Positions 7,427-16,001 of a stretch of 64,000 nt of DNA are shown one piece after another (position 1 is the first letter of the stretch; every line of letters starts with the position of its first letter). This stretch comes from Pectobacterium sp013449375 (GTDB lineage: Bacteria > Pseudomonadota > Gammaproteobacteria > Enterobacterales > Enterobacteriaceae). The DNA is taken from the NCBI RefSeq assembly GCF_048593165.1, contig NZ_CP184271.1; one strand, written 5' to 3'. Under the pieces are notes generated by a model. It ran no database searches and had not been told where the DNA came from. It was given only the letters and a program-made list of their open reading frames with translations. A program made the translations under genes and the position numbers.

Positions 7427-9496
7427 TTATTGCAGGACGGAGATATCCGCAACCTGCAAGAACAGCTCGCGCAGTTGGCTCAGCAGTGTCAGGCGGTTCA
7501 CACGCACCTGTTCATCTTCCGCCATCACCATCACCTGATCGAAGAATGCATCGACAGGTTCACGCAGTGAAGCCAGCTCAACCAGTGCTTCCTGATAACG
7601 GCCTTCAGCGAACAGCGGCGTCAGCTTGTCGCGCAGCACGACAAGGTGCGTTGCCAGCGTAATTTCAGCGGCGTCTTTCAATACGGCAGCATTAACGCTT
7701 TCGTTCAGCGTATCAGTAGATTTCGCCAGAATGTTCGAAACACGCTTGTTAGCCGCAGCCAGCGCGGCGGCTTGCTCCAGCGTACGGAAGTGGCTGACGG
7801 CTTTCACGCGGGCATCGAAATCCGCCGGACGAGTTGGACGACGCGCCAATACCGCTTGAATGGTATCCACGCTGTGGCCTTCTTCCTGATACCAAGCGCG
7901 GAAACGGCCGAGCATAAACTCAATCACATCATCTACAACGTTGATGTTAGTCAGCTTGGCGCCATACAAACGCACCGCTTCTTCGGCCATCGTCTGCAAA
8001 TCCAGCGGTAGACGCTTTTCGACGATGATGCGTAGCACACCAAGGGCGGCACGACGCAGCGCAAACGGGTCTTTGTCGCCTTTCGGGTGTTGGCCAATAC
8101 CAAAAATCCCTGCCAGCGTATCCATCTTGTCGGCAATCGCCAGCGCACAAGCCACCGCAGAAGATGGCAGTTCGTCCCCCGCAAAGCGTGGCTGATACTG
8201 CTCGTTCAGCGCAACGGCAACATCTTCCGCTTCGCCATCATGACGCGCATAGTGCATCCCCATCACGCCCTGCGTGTCAGTGAATTCAAACACCATGTTA
8301 GTCATCAGGTCACACTTGGACAGCAGACCTGCTCGCGTCGCGTGATTCACATCAGCACCAATCTGACCAGCCACCCAGCCTGCCAGTGCCTGAATGCGGT
8401 CGGTTTTGTCGCGCAGCGTACCCAACTGCTGCTGGAACAAAACGGTTTCCAGACGCGGCAGGTGATCTTCCAAACGCTTCTTACGGTCGGTATTGAAGAA
8501 GAACTCGGCATCGGCCAGACGCGGGCGCACCACTTTTTCGTTACCGGAAATAATCTGCTGTGGATCTTTGGATTCAATGTTGGCAACAAAGATGAAATTC
8601 GGCAGCAGATTGCCGCTGTTGTCGTAAACTGGGAAATACTTCTGGTCACCTTTCATGGTGTAAACCAGCGCTTCGGACGGCACAGCGAGGAATTTTTCTT
8701 CAAATTTCGCAGTCAGTACCACTGGCCATTCCACCAACGAGGTGACTTCTTCCAGCAGGCTGTCGCTCAGATCGGCATTACCACCAATCTTGCGTGCGGC
8801 CTCTTCGGCATCGGCTTTGATTTTCGCTTTACGCGCATCGTAGTCGGCGACGACTTTACCGCGCTCCAGCAGAATCTGCGGATACTGCTCGGCAGTATCG
8901 ATCGTAAATTCCGCTTCACCCATAAAACGGTGGCCGCGAAGGGTACGAGCAGAGTCAATACCCAATACCTGGCCGGGGATCAGTTCTTCACCCAGCAGCA
9001 TGGTTACGGTGTGTACCGGACGCACAAACTGCGTTTCTTTGTCGCTCCAGCGCATCAATTTTGGAATTGGCAGCTTCGCTAATGCCGTGCTTACCATGCC
9101 AGCCAGCAGCGCCTGTGCCTGCTCGCCTTTCGCGTGGGCGCGATACAGCAGCCACTCACCTTTATCGGTCGTCAAACGCTCAGCCTGCTCAACAGTGATG
9201 CCACAACCACGCGCCCAACCCTCTGCCGCTTTGGTTGGTTTACCTTCAGCATCAAACGCTTGGGCAATCGCGGGGCCGCGTTTTTCTACTTCACGATCGG
9301 GCTGAGAAGCGCTTAAGCGTGCCACTTTCAGCGCCAGACGACGCGGCGCAGCAAACCAGCTCACCTCACCATGCGCCAGATTGGCGGCATCTAGCTCCGC
9401 CGTGAAATTAGCGGCAAAGGATTCTGCCAGATTACGGAGAGCCTTCGGCGGCAGCTCTTCCGTGCCAATTTCCACCAGAAAAGTCTTGTCAGTCAT
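7427..9496 (-). CDS. glyS: Glycine--tRNA ligase beta subunit
   Basis: Beta subunit of the bacterial tetrameric glycyl-tRNA synthetase, responsible mainly for tRNA binding. It has 689 residues, as in E. coli, begins MTDKTFLVEIGTEELPPKAL, and ends in the helical anticodon-binding region that finishes LFLQVADISVLQ. The HD-like central part includes MHYARHDGEAEDVA. It is translated from the same transcript as glyQ, 9 bp downstream, and is followed by an intrinsic terminator. Confidence 0.98.
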   Translation of the reverse strand: MTDKTFLVEIGTEELPPKALRNLAESFAANFTAELDAANLAHGEVSWFAAPRRLALKVARLSASQPDREVEKRGPAIAQAFDAEGKPTKAAEGWARGCGITVEQAERLTTDKGEWLLYRAHAKGEQAQALLAGMVSTALAKLPIPKLMRWSDKETQFVRPVHTVTMLLGEELIPGQVLGIDSARTLRGHRFMGEAEFTIDTAEQYPQILLERGKVVADYDARKAKIKADAEEAARKIGGNADLSDSLLEEVTSLVEWPVVLTAKFEEKFLAVPSEALVYTMKGDQKYFPVYDNSGNLLPNFIFVANIESKDPQQIISGNEKVVRPRLADAEFFFNTDRKKRLEDHLPRLETVLFQQQLGTLRDKTDRIQALAGWVAGQIGADVNHATRAGLLSKCDLMTNMVFEFTDTQGVMGMHYARHDGEAEDVAVALNEQYQPRFAGDELPSSAVACALAIADKMDTLAGIFGIGQHPKGDKDPFALRRAALGVLRIIVEKRLPLDLQTMAEEAVRLYGAKLTNINVVDDVIEFMLGRFRAWYQEEGHSVDTIQAVLARRPTRPADFDARVKAVSHFRTLEQAAALAAANKRVSNILAKSTDTLNESVNAAVLKDAAEITLATHLVVLRDKLTPLFAEGRYQEALVELASLREPVDAFFDQVMVMAEDEQVRVNRLTLLSQLRELFLQVADISVLQ

Positions 9497-9505
9497 GGCT
9501 GCCTC

Positions 9506-10420
9506 TTAGCTCTCTTTCTTATTGCACATCGGGAAACCCAGTGCCTCACGCGAGGCATAGTAGGCTTCCGCAACCGCTTTGGTCAGGGTACGAATACGCA
9601 GAATGTAGCGCTGGCGTTCAGTCACCGAGATCGCTTTACGCGCGTCCAGCAGGTTAAAGCTGTGCGCCGCTTTCAGAATGCGTTCGTAAGCCGGTAAAGG
9701 CAGCGGTTTTTCCAGCGCCAGCAGGTGCTGCGCTTCTTTCTCGTATTGCTCGAAACAGCTGAACAGGAAATCGACATCAGCGTGTTCAAAGTTATAGGTC
9801 GACTGCTCGACTTCGTTTTGATGGAACACGTCACCGTAGGTGGTTTTACCTAACGGGCCATCGCTCCAGACCAGATCGTAAACACTATCAACACCTTGGA
9901 TGTACATCGCCAGACGTTCCAGACCATAGGTGATCTCACCCGTCACCGGTTTACATTCCAAACCGCCAACCTGCTGGAAGTAGGTAAACTGCGTGACTTC
10001 CATACCGTTCAGCCAGACTTCCCAGCCCAAACCCCAGGCACCCAGCGTCGGGTTTTCCCAGTTGTCTTCCACGAAGCGGATATCGTGAATGGTCGGATCC
10101 ATACCCAGCTCTTTCAGAGAACCGAGGTACAGCTCCTGAATATTGTCCGGTGATGGCTTAATGACGACCTGAAACTGGTAATAGTGCTGTAAGCGGTTCG
10201 GGTTTTCGCCGTAGCGCCCATCGGTCGGACGACGAGAAGGCTGCACATAAGCAGCGGCCATGGGCTCCGGCCCCAGTGCCCGCAGGCAAGTCATAGGATG
10301 TGAGGTGCCTGCGCCGACTTCCATGTCCAATGGTTGAACAATGGTGCAGCCCTGGCGAGCCCAGTAATCCTGTAATGTCAGGATCAGGCCCTGGAAGGTC
10401 TTGGTATCAAACTTTTGCAT
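9506..10420 (-). CDS. glyQ: Glycine--tRNA ligase alpha subunit
   Basis: Catalytic alpha subunit of glycyl-tRNA synthetase, which forms glycyl-adenylate and charges tRNA-Gly. The 304-aa product is almost identical to E. coli GlyQ from MQKFDTKTFQGLILTLQDYW to GFPMCNKKES. The class II core shows RPTDGRYGENPNRLQHYYQ and GGLECKPVTGEITYGLERLA. The open frame runs 39 codons further upstream, but family similarity starts at the ATG ending at 10420. First gene of glyQS. I saw no T-box or other leader element in the 126 bp upstream. Confidence 0.98.
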   Translation of the reverse strand: MQKFDTKTFQGLILTLQDYWARQGCTIVQPLDMEVGAGTSHPMTCLRALGPEPMAAAYVQPSRRPTDGRYGENPNRLQHYYQFQVVIKPSPDNIQELYLGSLKELGMDPTIHDIRFVEDNWENPTLGAWGLGWEVWLNGMEVTQFTYFQQVGGLECKPVTGEITYGLERLAMYIQGVDSVYDLVWSDGPLGKTTYGDVFHQNEVEQSTYNFEHADVDFLFSCFEQYEKEAQHLLALEKPLPLPAYERILKAAHSFNLLDARKAISVTERQRYILRIRTLTKAVAEAYYASREALGFPMCNKKES

Positions 10421-10546
10421 GTTGGATTCGCGCGCGATACAAGTGGATTTATAAGGAATGCGCCAGTATACCCTCTGACCGCAAGATATACAGCCAGAAT
10501 GCGGTAACAAGTGCAAATCCCCGTCATCATCTTTCAAATTTCAGGA

Positions 10547-11353
10547 TCAGCCGGAAAAAACGGTCTGCAACATCTTCAGGCTCAGCAGCAACAGCAGCGC
10601 CGCAAAAGCTTTTTTCAACGTCGCGACAGGCAGACGATGCGCCAGACGCGCCCCGACAGGTGCGGTGAAAAAACTGACGGCGGAAATCAGGAAAACGGCG
10701 GGTAGAGAAACATAGCCGACGCTGTAGTCGGGCAGCCCCGTCGCTGACCAACCATTAATCATGTAGCCCAGCGCACCGGAAAGCGCGATCGGTAACCCAA
10801 CCGCCGCGGATGTACCAATCGCCTGCTGAATACGGACGTTGCACCACGTCAGGAACGGCACCGTGAGCGACCCGCCGCCGATCGCCACCAGCGCCGAAAT
10901 GCTGCCAATCACCAATCCCGCCAGCGAAACGCCAGCTGTTCCGGGCAACTGGCGCTGCGGTTTTGGCTTGATATTCAGCACCATTTGCAACGAAACGTAA
11001 GCCATAAAGCAGGAGAAAAAGATCGCCAACGCCCGCGTCGGCAATAGCGTCGCCAGCCAGGTGGCCGCGAATGTCCCAATCAGGATAGCGGGCGTAATCC
11101 GCATCACCACAGGCCATAGCACCGCCTGATGTTGATGGTGCGTGCGCAAGCTGGAAATCGCCGTGACGACAATCGCCGCCATTGATGTGCCCAACGCCAA
11201 ATGTACCAAATGGGTATTCTCCACACCCTGTGCAGCAAACAGCGCCGTCAACACAGGCACCATAATACCGCCACCGCCAATGCCCAATAAGCCCGCCATA
11301 AAGCCTACCACCGCGCCTAATGCCAGATAGGCTGCAATCCACTCCACTGCCAT
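10547..11353 (-). CDS. TauE/SafE family sulfite exporter-like membrane protein
   Basis: Integral membrane protein of 268 aa, similar to the TauE/SafE family, whose members are proposed to export sulfite, sulfoacetate or related organosulfur anions. It has about eight hydrophobic segments arranged as two halves. Each half starts with a glycine-rich motif typical of the family (GFMAGLLGIGGGGIMVPVL near residue 18 and GSISALVAIGGGSLTVPFL near residue 155). It is transcribed away from tag and towards glyQ. No sulfur-metabolism gene is adjacent, so the substrate is unknown. Confidence 0.88.
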   Translation of the reverse strand: MAVEWIAAYLALGAVVGFMAGLLGIGGGGIMVPVLTALFAAQGVENTHLVHLALGTSMAAIVVTAISSLRTHHQHQAVLWPVVMRITPAILIGTFAATWLATLLPTRALAIFFSCFMAYVSLQMVLNIKPKPQRQLPGTAGVSLAGLVIGSISALVAIGGGSLTVPFLTWCNVRIQQAIGTSAAVGLPIALSGALGYMINGWSATGLPDYSVGYVSLPAVFLISAVSFFTAPVGARLAHRLPVATLKKAFAALLLLLSLKMLQTVFSG

Positions 11354-11625
11354 TCCCTGTACCCCTGTCGATGCTTTTCTTATGATTGATTAAACCGCTT
11401 TGAACTAATACACAGCCCTGAGCGAATAAACAGCCCTGATCTGCTGGCAAAACATTATTCATGATTCCACGACGACTTTCCGCCCCATCCGCCAGCGATC
11501 TTTCATATCTGCGAGCACGCCCGCAAAACACTGGTTGCCCATACAGCATTTTAAGTGCCATCATCACACCATATTGCGACAGACCGCCTTACAATCAACG
11601 GCATCACCATTATCAGGAGAAGGGC

Positions 11626-12189
11626 ATGCAACGCTGCGGCTGGGTTACACAAGACACCTTATATCAGGATTATCACGATAACGAGTGGGGAAAGCCCTGC
11701 AAAGACAGCCAGAAGCTGTTTGAGTTACTGTGTCTGGAAGGCCAGCAGGCAGGGCTTTCCTGGATCACGGTGCTGAAAAAACGCGAACACTATCGCCGTT
11801 GCTTCCATCAGTTTAACCCTGAGCGAGTGGCGCAAATGACGCAGGATGACGTAGATCGGCTGGTGCAAGATAGCGGCATTATCCGTCATCGCGGCAAAAT
11901 CGAGGCGATTATTAGCAACGCAAAAGCGTGGGTGGCGATGGAAAGTCAGGGAGAGCGCTTCTCGCACTTTATTTGGTCCTTTGTCGAACACCAGCCGCGT
12001 CTCAATCACCCCGTTTCACTTGCAGAAGTCCCCGCCAAAACGGATGTTTCAGACGCCATGTCCAAAGCCCTGAAGAAACGCGGCTTCAAATTTATCGGCT
12101 CGACTATCTGCTATGCCTTCATGCAAGCAGGTGGATTGGTCAATGACCATGTCACCGACTGTTTTTGTCATCAGGAAAGCGCGTCATGA
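11626..12189 (+). CDS. tag: DNA-3-methyladenine glycosylase I
   Basis: Excises 3-methyladenine from alkylated DNA as the first step of base-excision repair. The 187-aa protein has the same length as E. coli Tag. It starts MQRCGWVTQDTLYQDYHDNEWG, with zinc-ligand Cys4 and His17, and carries LEGQQAGLSWITVLKKRE, the region contributing the catalytic Glu. Near the C-terminus are His and Cys residues (HVTDCFCH) that complete the zinc site. The start at 11626 is set by an AGGAGAAGGG ribosome-binding sequence. A 55-codon upstream extension in frame shows no similarity. Its TGA overlaps the start of the next gene (ATGA). Confidence 0.97.
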   Translation: MQRCGWVTQDTLYQDYHDNEWGKPCKDSQKLFELLCLEGQQAGLSWITVLKKREHYRRCFHQFNPERVAQMTQDDVDRLVQDSGIIRHRGKIEAIISNAKAWVAMESQGERFSHFIWSFVEHQPRLNHPVSLAEVPAKTDVSDAMSKALKKRGFKFIGSTICYAFMQAGGLVNDHVTDCFCHQESAS

Positions 12190-12431
12190 TCCGCCCTTAC
12201 TGCGCCCGCGATCTCGAACCGCTGATGCCGCACGTTCAGGCGCAGTTCACCTTGCTCACCCTAGAAGGGTATCAGCAGAATACGCGCGCCTGCCGGTTCT
12301 ACCATAAGCAGGGGTTCGTCATCGTTGGGGAAAATGTTAATCAAGATACACAAGCCACTGCACTGATCATGCAATGGGCAAACGAGGGAGCCGCTAATGC
12401 CACTCCCTCCGGTTCAGTCGATCACCGCTGA
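12186..12431 (+). pseudogene. YiaC-like GNAT acetyltransferase with large internal deletion
   Basis: An 81-codon frame overlapping the tag stop (ATGA), the position of yiaC in E. coli. The first ~14 residues (MIRPYCARDLEPLM) match the N-terminus of YiaC-type N-acetyltransferases. The remainder (HVQAQFTLLTLEGYQQNT, then RFYHKQGFVIV and ALIMQW) matches their C-terminal third. About 70-75 residues between these parts are missing without a frameshift, including motif A, the R/Q-xx-G-x-G/A loop that binds acetyl-CoA pyrophosphate. The product is therefore unlikely to be an active acetyltransferase. It is still open, so a shortened protein may be made. Confidence 0.75.
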
Positions 12432-12451
12432 ATCATCGACTCAGCGGAATA

Positions 12452-14413
12452 TCAGAACGTTGTCCAGTTATCGCTGCCGTTATCCCGCGATGCGAGCGTC
12501 GGAAGACGAGCCGTCGGCTTATTACCCGAGTTACCGTTACCGCTGCCCGAACCTTGCAGTCTTGACAAACCAGCAACATCCGCATCAGATATGCGGAAAA
12601 CCGACATCAGTTTTGCCAGCGTCGAGGCCTGTTCCTGCAACGAGTTCGCCGCGACGGAGGATTCGCTCACCATGGCGGCATTCTGCTGAATAGTGGTATC
12701 CATTTCAGCCACTGCACTGCCGATTTGCGCAATCCCACGGCTTTGTTCATCCGATGCCGAAGAGATCTCCCCCATGATGTCATTCACACGGCTGACGGAA
12801 GCCACAATGTCATCCATCGTCGTTCCCGCCCGAGAAACCAGTTCCGTCCCGGCATCGACGCGGGAAACCGATTCTGAGATCAGGCTTTCGATCTCTTTTG
12901 CCGCCTGTGAACTACGCTGCGCAAGGCTACGAACTTCACTGGCTACCACGGCAAATCCCCGCCCTTGCTCACCGGCACGCGCCGCTTCCACCGCGGCATT
13001 CAATGCCAAAATATTGGTCTGGAAAGCGATGCTATTAATCACCGTCGTGATATCAGAGATCTTCTTCGAACTCCCTGAGATATCGCTCATGGTGTTAATT
13101 ACACGGTTAATAATCTCTCCACCGCGATTGGCGTTGGTTGAAGCTTCTCCGGCAATCTGGCTAGCATGTCGGGCATTATCGGCGTTATTTTTCACCGTAG
13201 CCGTTAACTCTTCCATGCTGGCTGCGGTTTCTACAATCGCCGCCGATTGCTGCTCGGTACGCGATGACAAATCATTGTTGCCCGCTGCGATGTCAGAAGA
13301 AGCACTTTCAACACTGTACACACTTTGACGAATATCGGTCATTAAATGGCGTAATTTCTCCGTCATCACCATCATCGCCGTCGTGAGTTGCCCCAGTTCA
13401 TCATGCCGTTCTACCGTGACATTGGCGGACAGATCGCCGCCCGCAATGCGTTCCGCCAGCTTCAGGTTGGTGATAATGGGTCGGGTAATTTGTCGGGTGA
13501 CAGACCAGGCGACCAATAAACCGAATACGATGGCAATCGCTCCGAGAATCAGCGTTTGCAGTACAGAGCTATTGATAATGTCATCATTCTTCGTGCCGAG
13601 CTTTTGCAGAATACTGCCGATATCGCTCGTCATTCTGTCTCCGGTTGCCCGAAATTTAACATCTATCGCCTTTAACTGACCCTGCTGTGTGTAATATTGC
13701 TCTGCCTTTTGATGATAATTTTCAAAAGCTTGCCAAAAAGAATCAACGCTACGACGGCGGTCGCCACTGACCGACGACGCCAGCGCATCGTAGGATGCCT
13801 TCGAGGCAGCATAGACCTGTTTCTGTGCATTAAACGCGGCTTCGCTGTTCTCTTTTTGTAAGATATAAGTGCTGTTGACTAGCTTCATGAACAGTAGTGA
13901 GAAGGCTTCCTTCTGCATAGATAACGCGGTTTCATCCGTATTAACGGTGAAATTGGTCATAAATGCGGTGAGTGCATCGGAGGCATTCAACTGGTTGATT
14001 TGCTTTGCCGTATTGATCACTGCGTTGGCGGCAGCTTTCAGGGTATTCAGATCGGCATCATAATCAACAAAATCCTGATCAAGTTTTTTAAAATCGGCAA
14101 GATACCCTTCTTCCCACGAGAGGGCTTTGGCTTTTTCTTTCTGCTGGTTTGCCTGATTAATATAGGTACTCAGATTCTTGATATTGTCATCCGCAAAGGT
14201 GAAGGAATACTTTACCCTCGCCATTTTTGACTGATCAAGATAATGGTTCATTTCATTCAGCATTGTCGTTTTAACATACAGATCATGAATGATGAAAAAC
14301 CGTATCGCACCAACGCCAGACGCGATCATCACCAGCAACAGAACAATACCGAAACCGCCATACAGCTTATGAGACACCTTGAGGTTACTCATAATCCTAG
14401 TAAAAAAATGCAT
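12452..14413 (-). CDS. Methyl-accepting chemotaxis protein with CheR-tether pentapeptide
   Basis: Complete transmembrane chemoreceptor, about 653 aa. It has one N-terminal membrane helix (LYGGFGIVLLLVMIASGVGAI), a helical periplasmic sensor domain of about 260 residues, a second helix (LILGAIAIVFGLLVAWSV), HAMP, and the signalling coiled coil with RAGEQGRGFAVVASEVRSLAQRS. The C-terminus ends NWTTF, like the NWETF tether by which E. coli Tsr and Tar recruit CheR and CheB. The ATG at 14413 has GGGGGCGG six bases upstream; the frame also contains an upstream start at 14431. A sigma-28 promoter at 14496-14522 ties it to the flagellar regulon. The sensor type is not one I can assign to a ligand. 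Confidence 0.95.
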   Translation of the reverse strand: MHFFTRIMSNLKVSHKLYGGFGIVLLLVMIASGVGAIRFFIIHDLYVKTTMLNEMNHYLDQSKMARVKYSFTFADDNIKNLSTYINQANQQKEKAKALSWEEGYLADFKKLDQDFVDYDADLNTLKAAANAVINTAKQINQLNASDALTAFMTNFTVNTDETALSMQKEAFSLLFMKLVNSTYILQKENSEAAFNAQKQVYAASKASYDALASSVSGDRRRSVDSFWQAFENYHQKAEQYYTQQGQLKAIDVKFRATGDRMTSDIGSILQKLGTKNDDIINSSVLQTLILGAIAIVFGLLVAWSVTRQITRPIITNLKLAERIAGGDLSANVTVERHDELGQLTTAMMVMTEKLRHLMTDIRQSVYSVESASSDIAAGNNDLSSRTEQQSAAIVETAASMEELTATVKNNADNARHASQIAGEASTNANRGGEIINRVINTMSDISGSSKKISDITTVINSIAFQTNILALNAAVEAARAGEQGRGFAVVASEVRSLAQRSSQAAKEIESLISESVSRVDAGTELVSRAGTTMDDIVASVSRVNDIMGEISSASDEQSRGIAQIGSAVAEMDTTIQQNAAMVSESSVAANSLQEQASTLAKLMSVFRISDADVAGLSRLQGSGSGNGNSGNKPTARLPTLASRDNGSDNWTTF

Positions 14414-14495
14414 TTCCGCCCCCATTAACAAACCGTGTATAAAACATGAGCCTGTCTAAAAAAACACCACATCTAAAGCATCCCCGTAAAGAGGG

Positions 14496-14522
14496 TTATC
14501 GGTTTTTAGCGGTAATGCTTTA
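14496..14522 (-). promoter_or_regulatory. Sigma-28 (FliA) promoter of the chemoreceptor gene
   Basis: On the minus strand TAAA (14522-14519), a 15-nt spacer, then ACCGATAA (14503-14496). This differs from the enterobacterial FliA consensus TAAA-N15-GCCGATAA at one position. It lies about 80 bp upstream of the start codon at 14413. Confidence 0.82.
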
Positions 14523-14532
14523 CCCGAAAATG

Positions 14533-14548
14533 AGTGATAGCAATCACA
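14533..14548. promoter_or_regulatory. CRP-type site in the chemoreceptor/ghrB region
   Basis: AGTGA-TAGCAA-TCACA matches 9 of 10 CRP core positions. It could act on either divergent gene; it is centred roughly 50 bp upstream of the inferred FliA start point. Confidence 0.5.
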
Positions 14549-14752
14549 AAGGAAATATATTAATCAAGACATAAAAACTCACGCTAAGCGCTTGTATGCG
14601 ATCGTTCATCCTATTCATCGTGCAAATCCCCCATTAATCGCGGTTAACCTTGGGCAGATGCGGGGGCGGTATCGCTTGCAGTCTCCCGCCAGCTACGCGA
14701 TTATTCGATGAGCTATTTCTACGTTAACTTACTTAATCTGCTGGAGTTTGTG

Positions 14753-15715
14753 ATGAAACCTAGCGTTATCCTGTATAAAAAAATTGCTGACGACCTACGT
14801 GTTCGTCTAGACCAACACTTCACCGTCACTGAACTTGACGCCTTTCCCTCCCTCGACCATCCTGCTCTGGCAACGGCCGAAGGCATCATCGGTTCCGGTG
14901 GTAACGTCGATAAAGACTTCCTGCAACACGCTCCACGTTTACGTGCGGCGTCCACCATTTCTGTCGGTTACGACAACTTTGACGTCGACGCACTGAATGA
15001 AAAAGGGGTGATTCTCATGCATACCCCAACCGTGCTGACGGAAACCGTGGCAGATACCGTTCTGGCGCTAATGCTCGCCAGCGCGCGTCGGGTCGTGGAA
15101 GTGGCCGAACGCGTTAAAGCAGGCGAATGGAAAGGTGGCGTTGACAGCGACTGGTTTGGCACTGACGTTCACCATAAGACCATCGGCATTCTGGGGATGG
15201 GCCGCATCGGTCTGGCCGTCGCACAACGCGCTCACTTTGGTTTCAGCATGCCGGTGCTGTACAACGCACGCCGCCATCATGCCGAAGCAGAACAGCGCTT
15301 TAATGCCCGTCACTGCGATCTAGATACGCTCTTGGCCGAGTCTGATTTCCTCTGTATCACGCTGCCACTCACGGCAGAAACGCATCATCTGATTGGGCGC
15401 GAGCAGTTGGCAACAATGAAACCCAGCGCCATTTTGATTAATATCGGTCGTGGTGCCGTCGTAGATGAAGACGCGCTGACGGAAGCCTTGGTGAAAGGAA
15501 CCATTCAGGGCGCAGGCTTGGACGTGTTTGTCAAAGAACCGCTGCCCGTCGATTCCCCGCTGCTGGATTTACCTAACGTTGTGGCGCTGCCGCATATCGG
15601 TTCCGCCACGCACGAAACACGTTATGGCATGGCTGCCTGCGCCGTTGACAATCTGATTGCCGCTCTAAGCGGTCAAGTGAAAGAAAACTGCGTGAATCCG
15701 CAGGTTTTGAAATAG
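14753..15715 (+). CDS. ghrB: Glyoxylate/hydroxypyruvate reductase B (2-ketoaldonate reductase)
   Basis: Cytoplasmic D-isomer-specific 2-hydroxyacid dehydrogenase. It reduces glyoxylate, hydroxypyruvate and 2-keto-aldonates such as 2-ketogluconate using NADPH. The 320-aa product matches E. coli GhrB from MKPSVILYKK onward. The Rossmann motif GILGMGRIGLAVAQRA lies near residue 145. The signature NIGRGAVVDEDAL, the catalytic Arg/Glu regions, and the His in LPHIGSATHETR follow. The ATG at 14753 has GGAG 6-8 bases upstream; a 15-codon upstream extension lacks similarity. Acid-sugar reduction would suit a plant-associated bacterium, though ghrB is widespread in Enterobacterales. Confidence 0.96.
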   Translation: MKPSVILYKKIADDLRVRLDQHFTVTELDAFPSLDHPALATAEGIIGSGGNVDKDFLQHAPRLRAASTISVGYDNFDVDALNEKGVILMHTPTVLTETVADTVLALMLASARRVVEVAERVKAGEWKGGVDSDWFGTDVHHKTIGILGMGRIGLAVAQRAHFGFSMPVLYNARRHHAEAEQRFNARHCDLDTLLAESDFLCITLPLTAETHHLIGREQLATMKPSAILINIGRGAVVDEDALTEALVKGTIQGAGLDVFVKEPLPVDSPLLDLPNVVALPHIGSATHETRYGMAACAVDNLIAALSGQVKENCVNPQVLK

Positions 15716-15716
15716 C

Positions 15717-15959
15717 CCTCAGTCAATCATCGGCGGTGATTTAGGCATCGGGCAAAGTCCGCGCTGGCAGCCGATTATCGATTTCTCGGCACGCCTTTCC
15801 GCCACGCCCGCACAGGTCAACGCCAACGACCTGAAGCAGTTGCAAGAGCAAGGGTTAGATACGCTGGAGATTGTCGATGTGGTGCAGTCGGCCGCCTTCT
15901 TCTCATGAGCCAACCGACTGATGCTCACGCTGGGCGAACCGTTCTGGCCGGAGCATTAA
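15717..15959 (+). pseudogene. 3' remnant of a carboxymuconolactone-decarboxylase/AhpD-like gene
   Basis: Directly after ghrB, the frame 15717-15959 encodes a sequence resembling the C-terminal part of CMD-like, peroxidase-related proteins: PIIDFSARLSATPAQV, LKQLQEQGLDTLEIVDVVQSAAFFS, then ANRLMLTLGEPFWPEH and a stop. A TGA at 15906-15908 interrupts it exactly where family members usually have Trp or another residue before xNRL (one change from TGG). No N-terminal half or start codon is present upstream, since the ghrB stop abuts it. I read this as a decayed gene fragment. Family assignment is from memory of the motif pattern. Confidence 0.6.
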
Positions 15960-16001
15960 TATTCAAGCGGTCTGTTTACTAAGATAGTGAAACAGACCGC
16001 A

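Larger units (their letters stand above)
14414..14752. promoter_or_regulatory. Divergent chemoreceptor/ghrB intergenic region
   Basis: 339 bp between divergent genes. It contains the sigma-28 promoter of the chemoreceptor and a CRP-type site (both listed separately). A ghrB promoter must lie in the right half, but no strong sigma-70 pair stood out. Confidence 0.6.

Noticed and set aside
8087..9082. 331-codon plus-strand open frame opposite glyS
   Set aside because: Antisense shadow of glyS without family similarity.
10421..10546. T-box or glycine riboswitch before glyQ
   Set aside because: No recognisable T-box sequence or glycine-aptamer structure in the 126-bp leader.
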